Shown here piece after piece: positions 1 to 7,516 of a stretch of 64,000 nt of DNA. A model generated the notes under the pieces. That model worked only from the letters and a program-made list of their open reading frames with translations, was not told the origin of the DNA and searched no databases. This stretch comes from Clostridiales bacterium (lineage in GTDB: Bacteria; Bacillota; Clostridia; Saccharofermentanales; Saccharofermentanaceae), in the NCBI GenBank assembly GCA_017513085.1, contig JAFWDK010000029.1, positions 107,275-171,274 on the forward strand, in the 5' to 3' direction. Each line of letters starts with the position of its first letter. The first letter of the stretch is position 1. The position numbers and the translations under genes are program-made.

Positions 1-6
1 AGAGAG

Positions 7-255
7 ATGGAACGGCTTTCAAAACTGGGTTATGAATTCGAGATCGTGCCGGATCCGAGAATTGGCGATGGTGAAGAAATCGTTGCTGATGGAGAGAATA
101 AGTACTCGATATACAGCGGATTTGCCGTGAAGGGAAACCTTACGGGAGAACAGCTGTCCAGATTTGAATCAGAAGTAAAACAGAATGATGTGAAGCACAA
201 TTACTTTTTCATCTGGCATACGGAAAACGGCGATGTAATGATCCCCGGCGAATGA
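7..255 (+). CDS. Small protein of unknown function, possibly 5'-truncated by the window edge
   Basis: The frame is open to the left edge of the window, so the ATG at 7 may be internal and the protein may begin upstream. The visible 82 residues are acidic and mixed alpha/beta in character, with no signal peptide, membrane segment or motif I recognise. It ends 15 bases before the next gene, which has its own GGGAGG ribosome binding site, so the two are probably co-transcribed. I cannot tell whether it belongs to the mobile element to the right or to the host chromosome. Confidence 0.55.
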   Translation: MERLSKLGYEFEIVPDPRIGDGEEIVADGENKYSIYSGFAVKGNLTGEQLSRFESEVKQNDVKHNYFFIWHTENGDVMIPGE

Positions 256-270
256 TGGGAGGCGAGAGAT

Positions 271-906
271 ATGGAAAAGAATTCAGGCAAAACGTTGGCA
301 GCGAAAATACTTGCGATGGTACTGATCGTCTCGATGGCGGGTATTTTTCCTGCATGCAAAAAGAAATCGGAGATACCTACGAAAGAGGAGTTCCTGAATG
401 AGCATATCAACGATCCGGATCCACATGGTGTGAAGAAACTGGACTTCAACCGCGAGGACCTTATCAAGGCGTGGGGTGAACCGGACGCTGATAAGAGCCG
501 GGGTTCTTCTTATGTTTGGAAGTGCGGGGATAAATTTATCATTGTCGGAGCTGATCCGGACGATCCGAATAAGATCGAAGAGATGTATGTGTCCTATACG
601 CAGGAACTGGTATATCTGTTCTCGAATGCTTCGATAATCTACGTGAGTGCGCGGCAGGACGGTGTGACGGATTATCATAACTGCATCATGGTTGAGGAGA
701 TGTATTTTGACAAGGAGACTTTGGCGTGTCTTGAGAGAGGGACGATCCTGGAGATCGAGTTTGACGGGTACTTTCTCGAAACGTATCCCGGACAGCTGAG
801 CAGTTTGTACTCGGTCAAGGCTACAGGAAAAGTCGACGAGTCGGAAATGCCGGCGCTACGGGAACAGGAGCAGTATATACGCGAGAATTACACCGGCGAA
901 CAATGA
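271..906 (+). CDS. Putative lipoprotein of unknown function
   Basis: The 211-residue product begins with a positively charged N-terminus, a hydrophobic stretch (about residues 10-26) and the sequence FPAC followed by KKK, which fits a lipoprotein signal peptide with the cysteine at about residue 28. The mature part is acidic and ends with a charged tail. A GGGAGG ribosome binding site precedes the ATG by a short spacer. No catalytic motif or known domain is recognised. The preceding small gene is 15 bases upstream and is likely in the same transcript. The first strong promoter seen downstream belongs to the next gene, so this pair forms a separate unit. Confidence 0.6.
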   Translation: MEKNSGKTLAAKILAMVLIVSMAGIFPACKKKSEIPTKEEFLNEHINDPDPHGVKKLDFNREDLIKAWGEPDADKSRGSSYVWKCGDKFIIVGADPDDPNKIEEMYVSYTQELVYLFSNASIIYVSARQDGVTDYHNCIMVEEMYFDKETLACLERGTILEIEFDGYFLETYPGQLSSLYSVKATGKVDESEMPALREQEQYIRENYTGEQ

Positions 907-1352
907 TATATAACGTCCATGCATAAATATGGCGAAAATATAATTCCAATTGGTCATCGTATTCCAATATCGGGATTCACATATATTGATTAGCGAGAGA
1001 TGGAGAAGCAGCAAATAGAGTTTAACAGCAGCAGTATTCTGAGTTCGCTCTTCTTTGTTGAGTTTTTCAACTTTGGCTTTATAGATGATGTTCAGTTCGA
1101 TACAACGGAGTCGTAACCTTTTAGTATGCTCTCTTGCCTGTCCTAAAATTGGGACAATACGGTCCGACAATTGTCCGACTGAAAGTTTACAATTAGCCCT
1201 AAACATAGGCGTTTGGAGGCTTTCGGAGATGTATGCCTATTTGTAAACATTTTTATCATGTTTTTCCTCTTGTACAGTGTAAAATATCGTGCTATTATTC
1301 GGCTATATAGAATATATGTTCGTTTTCTAAATCTGTTACAAGGAGAGATGAA
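907..1352. other. Intergenic stretch with inverted repeats and the promoter of the next gene
   Basis: No convincing gene is seen here. The stretch is AT-rich. It contains an inverted repeat GGACAA (1152-1157) with TTGTCC (1171-1176), nested among further GTCC/GGAC words, and a looser pair GTTTACAA (near 1185) with TTGTAAAC (near 1241). These could be protein-binding sites or an element boundary. A promoter for the gene at 1353 lies at 1270-1298. Confidence 0.5.
1270..1298 (+). promoter_or_regulatory. Promoter for the gene at 1353
   Basis: TTGTAC (1270-1275), a spacer of exactly 17 bases, then TATTAT (1293-1298). The ATG at 1353 lies about 55 bases downstream behind AAGGAG. Confidence 0.65.
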
Positions 1353-1904
1353 ATGGGAAGACATGATACGGTAGCCTGGCAGAGAATAATTGCTCTGTGC
1401 ACGATATACGGAGTAGATATAAACGATATTAAGAAGAAGTCCAAGAAGATCCTGTCTCTCTATTCGGATCTTGTTGTACTAAAAAGAGCGAAAGAAGACG
1501 AGTTTGCTTTTCTCTATCCCTGTCCACCGCTGGACTATATGAAAGCATTGGATATTCTAGATAAACTCGATCCGAATCAAGGGAAACATGACCTTTCGAT
1601 CATCATATATAACCACATAAAAGTTGAATGGTTTACGGAACTCGTGGAGGATACAATAGCGAAGCTGAGAGAGTTTCCGGATGGAGACCTGTATTCGGGT
1701 GTCATAAACCAATACTATCTGACATCTTTCGTTCAGGATGATGAGACGATCGCTCACGAACTCCGGGTCGAATACAGTCGGTTATATGATCGGAAACGAG
1801 AAGCGATGATCATGTTCGGATTGTGTCTCTGGCATTATGTTATTCCGCGTAAGCGTGATGAGATGATAAAGCTATCTGACCTTCCTTTCGCTACTATAGA
1901 TTAG
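1353..1904 (+). CDS. Protein of unknown function, probably mobile-element cargo or regulator
   Basis: The 183-residue protein is preceded by AAGGAG and by its own promoter. It is rich in charged and aromatic residues, predicted mostly helical, without signal peptide or transmembrane segment. The N-terminal part (IIALCTIYGVDINDIKKKS) resembles a short helix-turn-helix-like segment, but this is weak. It stands alone between two long non-coding stretches and precedes the replication/mobilization module in the same direction. I do not recognise the family. A regulator of the element is one guess; a defence or cargo protein is another. Confidence 0.5.
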   Translation: MGRHDTVAWQRIIALCTIYGVDINDIKKKSKKILSLYSDLVVLKRAKEDEFAFLYPCPPLDYMKALDILDKLDPNQGKHDLSIIIYNHIKVEWFTELVEDTIAKLREFPDGDLYSGVINQYYLTSFVQDDETIAHELRVEYSRLYDRKREAMIMFGLCLWHYVIPRKRDEMIKLSDLPFATID

Positions 1905-2025
1905 TCCCAGCACTTGTCCCAAAAGTTGTTCCAAAATCGGTTCATGAAACTTCCAAGTGACAGACGAAATGGACCGCCATACAATCAAGGTGACGATAAG
2001 AAATCGGCACCACGAAGAAAGAGGA

Positions 2026-2060
2026 GAAGCCTCGTAACCTTGTGGTTGCGGGGCTTCTTT
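2026..2060 (+). terminator. Terminator-like hairpin
   Basis: GAAGCCTCG (2026-2034) can pair with CGGGGCTTC (2049-2057), allowing a G-T pair, over a 14-base loop, followed by TTTAG. It sits about 120 bases after the stop of the 1353 gene. The T tract is short, so it may be an attenuator or a processing hairpin. Confidence 0.4.
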
Positions 2061-2075
2061 AGTCGGAAAGGAGTG

Positions 2076-2126
2076 ATGAAAATAAACAATCGGAAGATGA
2101 ATCTCGACATCTTCTATGAACCTTGA
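2076..2126 (+). CDS. Possible 16-residue leader peptide
   Basis: An ATG at 2076 follows AAAGGAGTG with almost no spacing and opens a 16-codon frame ending in TGA at 2124-2126 (starts MKINNRKMN, ends FYEP). It lies directly before the structured leader of the replication gene. A short translated frame between a terminator-like hairpin and a structured leader is the usual arrangement of a regulatory leader peptide, but nothing shows that it is translated. Confidence 0.3.
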   Translation: MKINNRKMNLDIFYEP

Positions 2127-2362
2127 CAACTGAATAGCAGTTCCCTCCCCTCCATAGGAACCTTACCCGTAGTCACAGGCCGAGCGTTGAAGCGATGAAC
2201 GAGCATCGTGAGCCGTCACACCCAATGAGCGAGGTAAGAAGGATGAATAGTCCTGGGGGAAGGAGATCCGAAGAAACCCTCGTAAAGAGGGAGACTTCCT
2301 GCCCGGGAGTGGACGGTAAATACGGGCAAAGAAGAAACTATATTACAGAAAGGAAAACAACC
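2127..2362 (+). promoter_or_regulatory. Long structured 5' leader of the replication-type gene
   Basis: These 236 bases hold no gene but several clear stems: CCTTACC (about 2160) with GGTAAG-AGG (about 2233-2242) enclosing smaller hairpins; GAAG-CCCTC with GAGGG-CTTC as a tight hairpin at 2270-2298; and TGCCCG (2300-2305) with CGGGCA (2323-2328). The stems stop about 35 bases before the ATG at 2363. This looks like a cis-regulatory RNA or, less likely, an origin region of the element. No known riboswitch class is recognised. Confidence 0.45.
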
Positions 2363-3394
2363 ATGTACAATTCTTATGAACCTTTGGAAACAAAGACGAT
2401 CGAAGATCTGATGGAAAAAGAATTCGAAGACAAGCCGCATTTGGTGGATACCCTTCTTCCGGGTGTAGGCGTGTATATTCTGGCAGGCGATCCCAAGAGT
2501 GGGAAGTCATGGCTTGCACTTGATCTGGCACTTCATATTGCTTCAGGAAAGCCAATGTGGGAACACGAAGTCTTTATGACAGAAGTGTTGTATCTGGCAC
2601 TTGAGGATGGAGAGAAACGGCTGCAGGACAGAATCCTTCGAAATGGCACAGGAGCTCCACCGGGTTTCTACTATGCAACCAATGCACTGACCGTGCGGGG
2701 CGAACTTATCCGTCAGCTTTCAGATGAAATGAAAAAGCATCCTGGCATAGGCCTTGTCATAATTGACACGCTTGCTGCGGTAAAAGGCGAATCTATCGCA
2801 ACAGCCAGCATATACCAGGATGATTACAACATTATGAGAGCTCTTCACGAGTTCTCTACCAACAATAATATCACGATTCTGGTAATACACCATACCAATA
2901 AGAGCAAGTCCCCTTACCCGATGAACAACATTTCCGGATCCAATGGAGTGACCGGTGGTGCAGATGGGAGTTTTGTTCTTGAGAAAGACAAGTTTGAAGA
3001 TGAGGTAGCGAAGCTCTACTGCAGCTGTCGAGACTATGAGGATCACGTACTTACATTGAAGTTCAATAAGGAGACTTGCAAATGGGAGTGCTTGAAAGAT
3101 AACTCTTCATATATGGACTCGCTGGAAAGCGATCCGGATATGCGTAAGGTCGTTGAGTACATCAAGGCGACGAAAGAGTATCGGGGCAGCGCCAGTGAAT
3201 TGTCACAGAAACTGGAGATCGATAAACCGGGCCAGATCCTAAGTGGGAAACTCAGAAGAAAGAGATTGGATCTGGAACGTGCCGGAATCCTCTTCACGAG
3301 AAACCGAAGCCGCATCGGAAGAGAAATTACTCTCATGCTGATCACCCCAAGCGATCAGGTTCCAAATGTGGAAGGTGGTGGTGACGATGCGTGA
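2363..3394 (+). CDS. RepA-like AAA (RecA-fold) ATPase of a mobile element
   Basis: The protein has 343 residues from the ATG at 2363, chosen because AAAGG lies just upstream; the frame is open further upstream but runs through structured leader. A Walker A motif (AGDPKSGKS, residues 41-49) and a Walker B-like VIIDTLA are clear, followed by an IHHTNKS segment typical of the RepA/RecA-like hexameric helicase family found in plasmids and integrative elements. The C-terminal third is basic with a possible winged-helix fold. It likely acts in replication or copy maintenance of the element. Its stop overlaps the start of mobC, so the two are translationally coupled. Confidence 0.75.
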   Translation: MYNSYEPLETKTIEDLMEKEFEDKPHLVDTLLPGVGVYILAGDPKSGKSWLALDLALHIASGKPMWEHEVFMTEVLYLALEDGEKRLQDRILRNGTGAPPGFYYATNALTVRGELIRQLSDEMKKHPGIGLVIIDTLAAVKGESIATASIYQDDYNIMRALHEFSTNNNITILVIHHTNKSKSPYPMNNISGSNGVTGGADGSFVLEKDKFEDEVAKLYCSCRDYEDHVLTLKFNKETCKWECLKDNSSYMDSLESDPDMRKVVEYIKATKEYRGSASELSQKLEIDKPGQILSGKLRRKRLDLERAGILFTRNRSRIGREITLMLITPSDQVPNVEGGGDDA

Positions 3395-3460
3395 CGATGT
3401 GACGATGAAAAATACCCACCCTCTCCAAGAAAGCGTCACAGCGTCACAAGCGTCACAAGT
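3381..3460. repeat. Iteron-like cluster of GTGACG/CGTCAC repeats, candidate oriT or Rep-binding site
   Basis: Three close GTGACGATG copies begin at 3381, 3391 and 3399. About 25 bases further, three copies of the reverse complement (CGTCACA at 3434, CGTCACAAG at 3442 and 3451) follow. The cluster lies at the rep-mobC junction, directly upstream of the relaxosome genes, where oriT sequences often lie. It also encodes the end of RepA and the start of MobC. Function is inferred from position and symmetry only. Confidence 0.45.
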
Positions 3461-3995
3461 GAACGCAGAAACGAACGGTAACGCAGACACGGAAGTGGAG
3501 AAGCAAACCATTTCTTTTTCAGCCAATCCATCCGCTCAGTGGCAAGCCACAAGAGATGTAGAAGTAGTGGAAGAGAAAAAGGCAAGCAGAGCATTCGGCA
3601 TGCCACCGAACGCGGAAGAATCGGGCGGTAGCCCGAACCCACTCGAAAGACACAGTTCCACCGGGAAGAAAATCACCCGGAAAAGAAGCAAAAATCTGTC
3701 GATCCATCTCACTCCAAAGGAGAAAGATGTTATCGTCACAGGAGCCAGGAAAGCGAAAAAGACCGTCACGGATTTCATCTTGGATTCCGTTCGAGGTGCA
3801 GAATTTATTGTGTGCGATGATCTTCACCCGATGCTTCTGGAAGAGAAACGAATCGGAAACAACATCAATCAGATTGCAAGGAAGATCAACTCCGGCGAAG
3901 TGCAAGCTCAAAACTTCGAAGAACTTGCGAGAGAATTGAAGCTTCTGAACGCATCTCTGTATATGATCGTGAGGCGATTCTATGGCGACAGTTAA
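3387..3995 (+). CDS. mobC: MobC-family relaxosome accessory protein
   Basis: From the ATG at 3387 the protein has 202 residues; an ATG at 3405 is an alternative. The first half is low in order and carries the product of the repeat cluster. The second half has the mobilization-protein signature: a basic ribbon-helix-helix-like segment (TRKRSKNLSIHLTPKEKDV), then EKRIGNNINQIARKINSG, the hallmark of MobC proteins that help the relaxase melt and nick oriT. The last 14 bases overlap the relaxase start at 3982, so relaxase translation is coupled to mobC. Confidence 0.8.
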   Translation: MRDDVTMKNTHPLQESVTASQASQVNAETNGNADTEVEKQTISFSANPSAQWQATRDVEVVEEKKASRAFGMPPNAEESGGSPNPLERHSSTGKKITRKRSKNLSIHLTPKEKDVIVTGARKAKKTVTDFILDSVRGAEFIVCDDLHPMLLEEKRIGNNINQIARKINSGEVQAQNFEELARELKLLNASLYMIVRRFYGDS

Positions 3996-5349
3996 CTACA
4001 TTCAAGAGAAGACTCAGTCCGCATCGGTCATGAAAAAAGTCATCGACTACTGCTCCCGGGAAGATAAAACCATCGATCAGAAGAGCGGGATCCGGTACCT
4101 TAGCGGTGTAAATTGTGATGGAACAAATGCATACGAAGACTTCATCGCAACGAAGATGCTCCATCAGAAAATGAGCGGATTCATGTTCTATCACTACGAT
4201 CAATCATTCCATCCGGATGAGGATATTGCTCATGATAAAGCACATGAAATCGCGAAAGAGTTTGCTGAAAAAGCATGGCCGGGACACGAAGTTCTGGTCG
4301 CCACCCACTGTGATGCGAAGCATATTCACTCGCATTTTGTAGTGAACTCTGTCAGTTTCAGAGATGGAAAGAAGCTGCATCAGACACCGAACACCCTTAA
4401 AGAATTGCGGGAACTGAGTGATGAGGTCTGTCAGAAATACGGCCTATCTACCCTACCGCCGAAGCAGAAAAAGAAAGCAAAAGACATGAGTGCGCGAGAG
4501 TACAGAGCCGTGGATCGCATGATGAGCTGGAAGATGAGGCTGATTGCTGCGATCAATACGGTTATGACAAAAGTGAAAACGAAAGACGAATTTGTGAAGT
4601 TCATGAAAGACCTCGGATACGATGTCGCGTGGACGGACAGCAGAAAGTATATCACCTACACTACCCCGGATGGGTACCGGTGTAGAGATAACCGGCTGCA
4701 TAAAGATAAATATTTAAAGGAGCACATGGAATATGAATTCAGAATACGAGAAGAAATTCAACGACGCGATGAACGCGTGCATGCAGGATCTGAAGACCGC
4801 GGAAAAAGGGACAGCATTCTTTACTATCAGCGAAGAGAACTGGAAAGCTCTCGTCCGGGTATTGAGATCACAGGCTACGCTGATAGACACGATCAGATTC
4901 ACCATAAAGAATGTAGCAACGAGCGATGTCCTGAAATGGTATCTGGAACAGACGATGAGCATCCATACGGGAAACGAGACAGCTTGGAAGGACGAACTGA
5001 AAACGCAGGCGAAATCGTGGAACGAAGAGTGGAGAACCAGAGCGATGACCTATCAGGAGGAACTGACGAAACAGGTTGGGAAGCAGAACGAGAAATTTGC
5101 TTTGGATATGGAGAAAGTAAAGCAGGAACTCCAGAACCAGATGCAGGAGAAGACAGAGAGGCTGTACCACCGGCTCCTGTTCCCGTGTCTGCTTACGACA
5201 TTGTTGGCGTCAGTGCTAACCTTGCTGCAGATCTTGTAGGCATCATTGATTCTCGACCCAGGGAAGATGGGACACCCCATCCCCGACCTGTGAGAGAACG
5301 GAAGAACAAACAAAAAGACGATCGGGATGGTCCGATCATGAGTATGTAA
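3982..5349 (+). CDS. mobA: MOBP-type relaxase/mobilization nuclease
   Basis: The 455-residue protein has a relaxase domain (about residues 1-230) with a candidate catalytic tyrosine near residue 23 (IDYCSRED) and the metal-binding histidine triad HIHSH (His114, His116, His118) followed by FVVNSV. It would nick oriT and pilot the strand during transfer, using a conjugation apparatus supplied by another element, since no type IV secretion genes are seen. The C-terminal half, after about residue 250, is compositionally odd, rich in R, E, D and G. That is where a second gene is read in another frame (4733-5239), so this tail is probably constrained by the overlapping gene rather than by a fold of its own. 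Confidence 0.85.
   Translation: MATVNYIQEKTQSASVMKKVIDYCSREDKTIDQKSGIRYLSGVNCDGTNAYEDFIATKMLHQKMSGFMFYHYDQSFHPDEDIAHDKAHEIAKEFAEKAWPGHEVLVATHCDAKHIHSHFVVNSVSFRDGKKLHQTPNTLKELRELSDEVCQKYGLSTLPPKQKKKAKDMSAREYRAVDRMMSWKMRLIAAINTVMTKVKTKDEFVKFMKDLGYDVAWTDSRKYITYTTPDGYRCRDNRLHKDKYLKEHMEYEFRIREEIQRRDERVHAGSEDRGKRDSILYYQRRELESSRPGIEITGYADRHDQIHHKECSNERCPEMVSGTDDEHPYGKRDSLEGRTENAGEIVERRVENQSDDLSGGTDETGWEAEREICFGYGESKAGTPEPDAGEDREAVPPAPVPVSAYDIVGVSANLAADLVGIIDSRPREDGTPHPRPVRERKNKQKDDRDGPIMSM
4733..5239 (+). CDS. Embedded gene in the relaxase: coiled-coil protein with a C-terminal membrane anchor
   Basis: This 168-residue frame lies wholly inside the relaxase gene, in another frame. Signs that it is real: AAAGGAG at 4716-4722 sits 10 bases before its ATG; the protein is orderly, with long amphipathic helices (about residues 85-145, rich in K, E and Q) and a single hydrophobic C-terminal helix (LLFPCLLTTLLASVLTLL); and the relaxase frame over the same bases reads as low-complexity charged sequence. 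ColE1-type plasmids likewise carry mobB and mobD inside mobA, where MobB is a membrane-associated relaxosome partner. I infer an analogous role; there is no sequence match I can cite. Confidence 0.65.
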   Translation: MNSEYEKKFNDAMNACMQDLKTAEKGTAFFTISEENWKALVRVLRSQATLIDTIRFTIKNVATSDVLKWYLEQTMSIHTGNETAWKDELKTQAKSWNEEWRTRAMTYQEELTKQVGKQNEKFALDMEKVKQELQNQMQEKTERLYHRLLFPCLLTTLLASVLTLLQIL

Positions 5350-5366
5350 GAAAGGAGGCCGATACT

Positions 5367-5567
5367 ATGCCAAAAGAAGTACCTGTATGGGAGAAGTACG
5401 CTTTGACAATCCGGGAAGCAGCGAAGTATTTCCATATTGGAGAAACAAAGATGCGACAGATCGTGGATGAAAACAAAGATTCCGACTTTGTAGTCATGCT
5501 TGGCAACCGGGCCATGATCAAAAGAAAGTGCTTCGAAAAGTATCTTGATCAGGCAAAAGTCCTGTGA
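5367..5567 (+). CDS. xis: Excisionase-like (Tn916 Xis-type) DNA-binding protein
   Basis: The 66-residue product begins MPKEVPVWEKYALTIREAA and has the winged-helix pattern of the excisionase family of Firmicute integrative elements (YFHIGETKMRQIVDENK, then a short wing and a basic C-terminus ending FEKYLDQAKVL). Xis proteins bend the element ends and steer the tyrosine integrase toward excision. It starts 17 bases after the relaxase with an AAAGGAGG site. In related elements the integrase follows directly; here only 128 bases remain before the tRNA, so the integrase is missing. Confidence 0.75.
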   Translation: MPKEVPVWEKYALTIREAAKYFHIGETKMRQIVDENKDSDFVVMLGNRAMIKRKCFEKYLDQAKVL

Positions 5568-5588
5568 GAATTGAGGATGGTTTTTTGA

Positions 5589-5610
5589 AAATAAACACCA
5601 AATAAACACC
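5589..5610 (+). repeat. Tandem 11-bp direct repeat, possible integrase/Xis arm site
   Basis: AAATAAACACC occurs twice in direct tandem (5589-5599 and 5600-5610) between the xis gene and the tRNA. Short direct repeats at this position are typical of arm-type integrase binding sites at element ends. Read in the forward frame the same bases could also be the last codons of a deleted integrase. Confidence 0.4.
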
Positions 5611-5657
5611 AAATCGGCAAAATACGATGATTCCCAAGAGAAAAAACAAAGAAATGA

Positions 5658-5690
5658 AAAACCCCGAAACCTTTGCGGTATCGGGGTTTT
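5658..5690. terminator. Bidirectional terminator between the mobile element and tRNA-Thr
   Basis: AAACCCCGA pairs with TCGGGGTTT over a 13-base loop. T-rich runs follow on both strands, so it can end the element's transcript from the left and the tRNA transcript from the right. Confidence 0.8.
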
Positions 5691-5695
5691 CTTTC

Positions 5696-5771
5696 TGGAG
5701 CCGATTGCGAGACTCGAACTCGCGACCTGCTGATTACAAATCAGCTGCTCTACCAACTGAGCTAAGTCGGC
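5696..5771 (-). tRNA. tRNA-Thr (anticodon TGT)
   Basis: On the minus strand the 76 bases start GCCGACTTAGCTCAGTTGG, with D arm, anticodon stem CTGAT/ATCAG and loop TTTGTAA, T arm with GTTCGAGTC, and an encoded CCA at 5696-5698. The acceptor stem has one apparent C-A mismatch at its sixth pair. The 3' end faces the mobile element, as expected for an integration site at a tRNA 3' end. Confidence 0.93.
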
Positions 5772-5803
5772 ATATCGCCTGCGCTTTTTGTAGCGCAAGA
5801 GAT

Positions 5804-5832
5804 ATTTTAAGATGTGGGGGTAGGTTTGTCAA
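5804..5832 (-). promoter_or_regulatory. Promoter of tRNA-Thr
   Basis: On the minus strand TTGACA (5832-5827), 17 bases, TAAAAT (5809-5804). A small hairpin (GCGC-TTTTTGTA-GCGC) lies between promoter and tRNA. Confidence 0.8.
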
Positions 5833-5847
5833 GCCTTTTTTTGAAAT

Positions 5848-5885
5848 TCTGTGTGATCCTGAAATTGCATGCAGGATCACACAGA
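5848..5885 (-). terminator. Hairpin at the end of the anti-sigma operon
   Basis: A perfect 14-bp inverted repeat (TCTGTGTGATCCTG and its complement, 10-base loop) begins 15 bases past the anti-sigma stop. The T tract on the minus strand is weak, so it may be a terminator or an mRNA 3'-end stabiliser. Confidence 0.55.
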
Positions 5886-5899
5886 AGATTGCGTCGGTA

Positions 5900-7516
5900 T
5901 TATTTGGCGTCGACATCCACTTTCTGATTGATGGTGTAGACTACTGTTTGCGGATCGGCGGCGGCGAAGTAGTAGCATGTGTCCTGGTCTTGAGCTTGAG
6001 GATCCAGGTCGTAATAATTTTCACCTGAAAAACTATCCGGTAAAAAGAGGATCAACAAGTACTCGGTTCCATCAATCGTTGCGGTAGGGTAAGGCTCGAA
6101 AAGATAATTTGAAACATCTATGTCATATAGATCCAGGGAATAGAAGATTCCTGTTCCTTCCGTGAACATATTCAAGAGCTGGTCATAATGTCTGTTGAAT
6201 GCCGGCATGTCAGATGTTTTAGGTACTGCAAAGAAACAGTAATCTCCTTCAATTGCTGGCATCGGAAGATCAAGACCGAAGCTTTCATAAGTATATGTGG
6301 AGTCATATTTTTTGACCGGTAAAGAATTGCCATTGAAAGTCGCCGTTAAGTTTTTCGGATCGATCCTGAGCATGTTCGGATCATAAGTATAACCACTCAG
6401 CGTCTTGATGTGGATCTGGATCTTATCTACATCTTTGTGATAGATAGATGGAAGGATATAACAATCGAAAGACTCTTCTGTTATCTGGTCGCCTTCAACA
6501 AGAAAATTAGTTAAGACTTGAGGTTGAGCATAGTTTCCGGTTTCGATATGGGAAAAAGGATCGGCGATGACCTGTCCTTTCTCATCGGTGAGATAGATCT
6601 CGAATCCATAAGCATAGAAGTCGGGGATATTCGGTCTTTCAAGGATGAGCTTGGTGCCTGTGTTGTAAAGCATCATCTCGAGAATGGTGATCTCTTGCTT
6701 CTCATAGGTGAATGACTTGTTGATACGATAATACTTGGATGCTTTGCGCACGACATCGTGAAATTCAATATGGAATGAGTCCACGGTGTGCTCCTGATTA
6801 TATTTTCGGTTTTCTTCATTTTTGGCAGCGAGTTCAGGGGAAGAGAAGGTATCTTCCTGTGCAAACATATCATACATATCAAAATATGCTTTGGGCTCGC
6901 AGTCGAATACGGAAAACTCTATAGCAAAATCCGTTTTAAGGGGGAGATCATAGAGCTGTACGTAAGACTCTTTACCAAGGTGATAGTTGAAAGATGAAAG
7001 GAGCTGTTCTTTTTGAGGGAGTTCGTCGTCCAGTCTGACAAAGTGGAAATCGCCAAGATAATACTGTTGGGATTCCAGATCCAGATCCGTAAACATATCC
7101 ATGAAAAAAACAAAGGAAAGATGGTCCGCAAGAAAAGATTTTACTTCACAATCGATTGTGCCTTTTTCGCCGGAAAAGCGCTTGTGAACTTCGGTGAAAT
7201 CCCCCGCTTCGATAGCTTCTTTAATATCATCGCTGAGCGCTTCACGGATGTCGGAACGAAGGATCAGAGCGGAACTGAATTTGCCGAGAACCGGGAGATC
7301 CGTAGCGGTTCTGGCAAACGTCAGCGATGCGTTTACCCCGATAAAGAGTGTGACAAAAAGCAATGCGGCAACGGAAAGTGCCACTTTCCCTGCAAATGCG
7401 ATGTTATGGCGAGTCTTCCGCTTCTTGGTTTTTTCTACGATCGTTTCCATATTCAGGCGATCTGGTATACGTTGTGCTTCGAAAGCCAGCTCGTTCAATT
7501 TATCTTCTATGTTCAT
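5900..7516 (-). CDS. DUF4179-type membrane anti-sigma factor
   Basis: The 538-residue protein has a short cytoplasmic N-terminus (about 1-40, where the sigma factor would bind), one transmembrane helix (about 43-62, VALSVAALLFVTLFIGV), then a long extracytoplasmic part starting with the LPVLGKFSSAL-type segment typical of DUF4179. The rest is a beta-rich exported sensor without a recognisable enzyme. It overlaps the sigma gene by 4 bases (7513-7516), the usual coupling of an ECF sigma factor with its membrane-bound antagonist. It presumably holds the sigma factor at the membrane until an envelope signal releases it. Confidence 0.8.
   Translation of the reverse strand: MNIEDKLNELAFEAQRIPDRLNMETIVEKTKKRKTRHNIAFAGKVALSVAALLFVTLFIGVNASLTFARTATDLPVLGKFSSALILRSDIREALSDDIKEAIEAGDFTEVHKRFSGEKGTIDCEVKSFLADHLSFVFFMDMFTDLDLESQQYYLGDFHFVRLDDELPQKEQLLSSFNYHLGKESYVQLYDLPLKTDFAIEFSVFDCEPKAYFDMYDMFAQEDTFSSPELAAKNEENRKYNQEHTVDSFHIEFHDVVRKASKYYRINKSFTYEKQEITILEMMLYNTGTKLILERPNIPDFYAYGFEIYLTDEKGQVIADPFSHIETGNYAQPQVLTNFLVEGDQITEESFDCYILPSIYHKDVDKIQIHIKTLSGYTYDPNMLRIDPKNLTATFNGNSLPVKKYDSTYTYESFGLDLPMPAIEGDYCFFAVPKTSDMPAFNRHYDQLLNMFTEGTGIFYSLDLYDIDVSNYLFEPYPTATIDGTEYLLILFLPDSFSGENYYDLDPQAQDQDTCYYFAAADPQTVVYTINQKVDVDAK

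Noticed and set aside
1914..2126. A 70-residue frame over the terminator-like hairpin
   Set aside because: Its start has no ribosome binding site and it runs through a hairpin; only the in-frame last 16 codons, with AAAGGAGTG, are kept as a possible leader peptide.
5627..6028. Open frame over the tRNA-Thr gene on the plus strand
   Set aside because: It reads through the tRNA and its promoter; the frame exists by chance over structural RNA. A short remnant of a lost integrase before the tRNA cannot be shown.
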